Assembly: GCA_013696065.1 (NCBI GenBank)
Contig: JACCZJ010000446.1
Coordinates: forward strand, 1 to 6,381
Source: Nocardioidaceae bacterium
Lineage (GTDB): Bacteria; Actinomycetota; Actinomycetes; Propionibacteriales; Nocardioidaceae
Direction of reading: 5' to 3'
DNA length: 6,381 bases
This document shows, in pieces, positions 4,355 through 6,381 of the stretch (position 1 is its first letter; the number at the start of each line of letters is the position of its first letter). The position numbers and the translations under genes were made by a program. The notes beneath the pieces are model-generated. The model had not been told where the DNA came from and did no database searches. It saw only the letters and a list, made by a program, of their open reading frames with translations.

Positions 4355-6323
4355 TACCGGGCGTCAGTCGCGCGCCTGCGTTCGCAGATCGAGGGTGGGT
4401 CGCTCGTGGGTGTGCTCTCTGAGCAGTATGCACACAGGCTGGCTCGGGCCGCGCCAGCTGCGGAGGTCCGTTCCTGGGAGCGGAGCCTTGAGGTGTTGTC
4501 GGCCGATCTCATGGAGGCGGGCCTGGGTGCGGTCGAAGCGCTCGTGGAGTACCAGTTGCCGCTGACAAGCAAGCGCGCTGACGTCGTGTTGTGTGGCGTT
4601 AGTCCCCAGCGGGGCAACTCGTCGTACGTCGTGGTCGAACTGAAGCAGTGGTCCCGCGCCAATGTGCTCGATGGCACCGAGGACGTGTGTCAGTTGGATG
4701 GATTCGGTGAGCGGTTACATCCGGTCGAGCAGGTGCGTCGCTACTGCACCCATCTCGGTGATTTCGCGGCGGTTCTGGAGGGGCACGCCGAGCGCCTGGC
4801 GGGTGTTGCCTACCTCCACAACGCCACAGACCTCGACGTCGACAGTCTGTGGCACTTGCCAGCCAGTGACCTCGGGCGAATGTTCACCGGGCAGCGCAGG
4901 GGAGAGTTTCTTGCCTTCCTTCGAGGCAGGCTCGCCGCGGCCCCTGGTGTAGACGCTGCGGATGAACTCATGGGTTCAGCCGTTCGCCCGAGCAAACAGT
5001 TGCTGACACTCGCTGCCGACGAAGTGCAGTCGCGTGAACAGTTCGTTCTCCTTGACGAGCAGCAGACGGCGTACTCGCTGGTGATGCGCGCCGTTGAGCG
5101 GAGTCGCAGCGCCAACGCCAAGGAAGTGATCATCGTCAGCGGCGGTCCCGGATCAGGCAAGAGCGTGATTGCTCTGTCTTTACTGGGCGAGTTGTCACGC
5201 AACGGCCGCTCTGTCCTGCACGCCACCGGATCGAGCGCTTTCACCCAAACACTTCGCCGGGTGGCCGGGGCGCGGCAGCCTCGTGTCAAGAGCATGTTCA
5301 AGTACTTCAACCAGTTCGTCGACGCTGAGCGCAATGGGCTGGATGTGCTGTTGTGCGATGAGGCGCACCGAGTCCGCGAGACGTCGGCCAACAGGTACAC
5401 GAAAGCCGAGATGCGCAGCGGACGTCCGCAGGTCGAAGAACTGATCGATGCGGCACGAGTGCCCGTGTTTCTCCTCGACGAACACCAGGTCGTCCGTCCA
5501 GGTGAGATCGGTTCGATCGCGGACATTGAAGCAGCCGCCGAGCGTCTCGGCCTGAAAGCCCGAAAGATCGACCTGGACGGCCAGTTTCGATGCGGAGGAA
5601 GTCGCGCCTACGAGCAGTGGGTATTGCGCCTTCTTGAGCTGGAGCCGGGCGGTCCCATGGAATGGCACGGTGACGAGAACTTCGTTCTCGAGGTGACCAG
5701 CCAGCCGAGCGCGATGGAGGACCGGCTGCGTTCCATGCTGGACCGGGGATACGGCGCCCGGATGGCTGCTGGCTATTGCTGGAACTGGAGCGAGCCGATC
5801 AAGGACGGCGGGCTGGTCGACGATGTCCGAGTCGGCGACTGGCGCAAGCCGTGGAATAGCAAGAAGCAGACTTCGCATGCGGGGGCTCCGGGGACTCCGT
5901 TCTGGGCGAGCGACCCAGCCGGTTTCGAACAGGTCGGCTTCCTCTACACGGCACAGGGATTCGAGTACGACTATGCCGGTGTGATCTTGGGTCCGGACCT
6001 GGTGTGGCGGAGGGATAGGTGGCTAGCGAGACCGGAATTCAGCCACGACAGCCAGGTCAAGCGGGGTACCTGCGACGGAGTTCGACCGGGCGGTCCGCAA
6101 CACATACAAGGTGTTGCTCACCCGAGGAATGCGCGGTTCGACGGTCCTCTCGACAGATGCCGAGACACAAGAGCTCTTGGAGTCGTTGGTCCGGGGATGC
6201 GAGGTCCCGGTCCTTATCCCAGCGAGTCAGTTGCAGGGCTCATCCATGGCCCTTTCCCGCCGCCGCAATCTCGTCAAAATGCCCTGTGGACAAGGGTTTT
6301 ACTGTCGGTGGAAGCATGTATGA
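4346..6323 (+). pseudogene. DUF2075 / Schlafen-group-3-type helicase with PD-(D/E)XK-like N-terminus, frameshifted near 6068
   Basis: The GTG start at 4346 (GGGG five bases before it) gives MPLYRAS, resembling the family N-terminus. Residues about 60-105 look like a PD-(D/E)XK nuclease core: EYQLPLTSKRAD, then YVVVELKQW, with Glu68, Asp79, Glu98 and Lys100 as candidate catalytic residues. A superfamily 1-type helicase follows: Walker A GGPGSGKS (266-273), Walker B with DEAH (LLCDEAH, 335-341), a motif III-like LLDEHQVVRPGE (377-388), QFRCGG (413-418), and YTAQGFEYDYAGVILGPDL (534-552). After about Thr575 this frame turns into Pro/Gly/Arg-rich sequence and would run on to a stop at 6350-6352 (668 codons). 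The expected ending, EFDRAVRNTYKVLLTRGMRG, is instead in the +1 frame from about 6069 to the TGA at 6321-6323. Joined, the product would be about 658 residues, normal for the family. Either the gene is inactivated, losing the motif VI arginines, or there is a base error. Three TTA codons (4352, 4715, 5180) set it apart from its neighbours. A role in nucleic-acid processing or phage defence is inference from the family. Confidence 0.85.
6069..6323 (+). other. Out-of-frame C-terminal segment of the DUF2075 helicase
   Basis: Read in the frame one base ahead of the main gene, this stretch gives PATEFDRAVRNTYKVLLTRG followed by MRGSTVLSTDAETQELLESL, the standard end of DUF2075 helicases. It includes motif VI-type arginines that contact ATP in superfamily 1 enzymes. 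That frame is closed upstream by a TAG at 6024-6026, so the shift lies between about 6027 and 6080, best near the codon at 6068 where the main frame still reads HDSQVKRGT. One extra base or two missing bases would explain it. The last ~27 residues (from about 6240) look unlike the family and run through sequence that seems to belong to the next gene's promoter. Confidence 0.8.
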
Positions 6324-6339
6324 TCGAACACATGTTCTG
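6319..6339 (+). promoter_or_regulatory. LexA (SOS) box overlapping a -10 element, start of an SOS-controlled gene beyond the edge
   Basis: TCGAAC-ACAT-GTTCTG at 6324-6339 matches the actinobacterial/mycobacterial LexA consensus TCGAAC-N4-GTTCGA in 10 of 12 defined bases, with the exact spacing. The hexamer TATGAT (6319-6324), a good -10 box, overlaps its first base, so bound LexA would block polymerase. No strong -35 is visible. The remaining 42 bases to the edge contain a purine-rich GGGGTGGAG (6373-6381) that may be the ribosome binding site of the next gene. From memory, boxes of this form precede DUF222/HNH (13E12-type) genes in Actinobacteria, so such a gene is a reasonable guess. Confidence 0.6.
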
Positions 6340-6381
6340 GGTATCCGCTTAAGTGAAGTAGGGGTTGTCCTCGGGGTGGAG

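Noticed and set aside
4810..5878. Long open frames on the minus strand opposite the helicase gene (4810-5526 and 5195-5878)
   Set aside because: They lie antisense to clear helicase motifs, have low-complexity Arg/Ser/Pro-rich translations and no recognisable domain; they are by-products of high GC content.
1..6381. tRNA or rRNA genes, CRISPR array, transposase gene or long direct repeats
   Set aside because: I looked for them on both strands and saw none; the accessory segment shows no visible insertion-sequence ends or target duplications.

Overview
The window comes from a high-GC actinobacterium that makes mycothiol. The evidence is the mycothiol S-conjugate amidase gene mca, a DUF4307 membrane protein gene (an actinobacterial family), the strong G/C bias at third codon positions, and several GTG starts. 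The gene order ilvA / greA / DUF4307 / mca / small membrane protein matches, from memory, a conserved chromosomal block in Streptomyces and related Actinobacteria. I cannot name the genus from sequence alone.

Layout. Positions 1-421 (minus) hold the N-terminal 140 codons of a DHA2-type drug efflux transporter that runs off the left edge. Positions 422-584 are a divergent control region with a 52-bp concentric dyad and a probable leaderless promoter for ilvA. Positions 585-1811 (plus) encode a PLP-dependent threonine ammonia-lyase with one C-terminal ACT domain. It converges, with a 9-bp gap, on greA (1821-2330, minus), the transcript-cleavage factor. Upstream of greA on the same strand is a DUF4307 single-pass membrane protein (2412-2861, minus). 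A 120-bp divergent region carrying two GACAC/GTGTC palindromes separates it from mca (2982-3890, plus). mca is translationally coupled (ATGA overlap) to a 105-aa single-pass membrane protein (3887-4204).

From about 4205 the content changes from housekeeping to accessory. A 141-bp leader with two near-identical CCGTTACGG palindromes, and a third partial copy in the first codons, precedes a large gene (4346-~6323). Its product joins a PD-(D/E)XK-nuclease-like N-terminus to a DUF2075 / Schlafen-group-3-type superfamily 1 helicase. The gene is frameshifted near 6068: the conserved motif VI region (NTYKVLLTRGMRG) continues one base out of phase. The window ends with a good LexA (SOS) box overlapping a -10 element, so an SOS-controlled gene, possibly a DUF222/HNH endonuclease, probably begins just past the right edge.

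How the genes relate. IlvA feeds 2-oxobutanoate into isoleucine synthesis. GreA rescues stalled RNA polymerase. Mca cleaves mycothiol-toxin conjugates for export as mercapturates, and a drug exporter lies nearby, but nothing shows that these act together. The most unusual part is the right-hand third: a nuclease-helicase gene of a type related to defence proteins, with its own phased palindromes, three TTA codons, a disabling frameshift, and an SOS promoter directly behind it.
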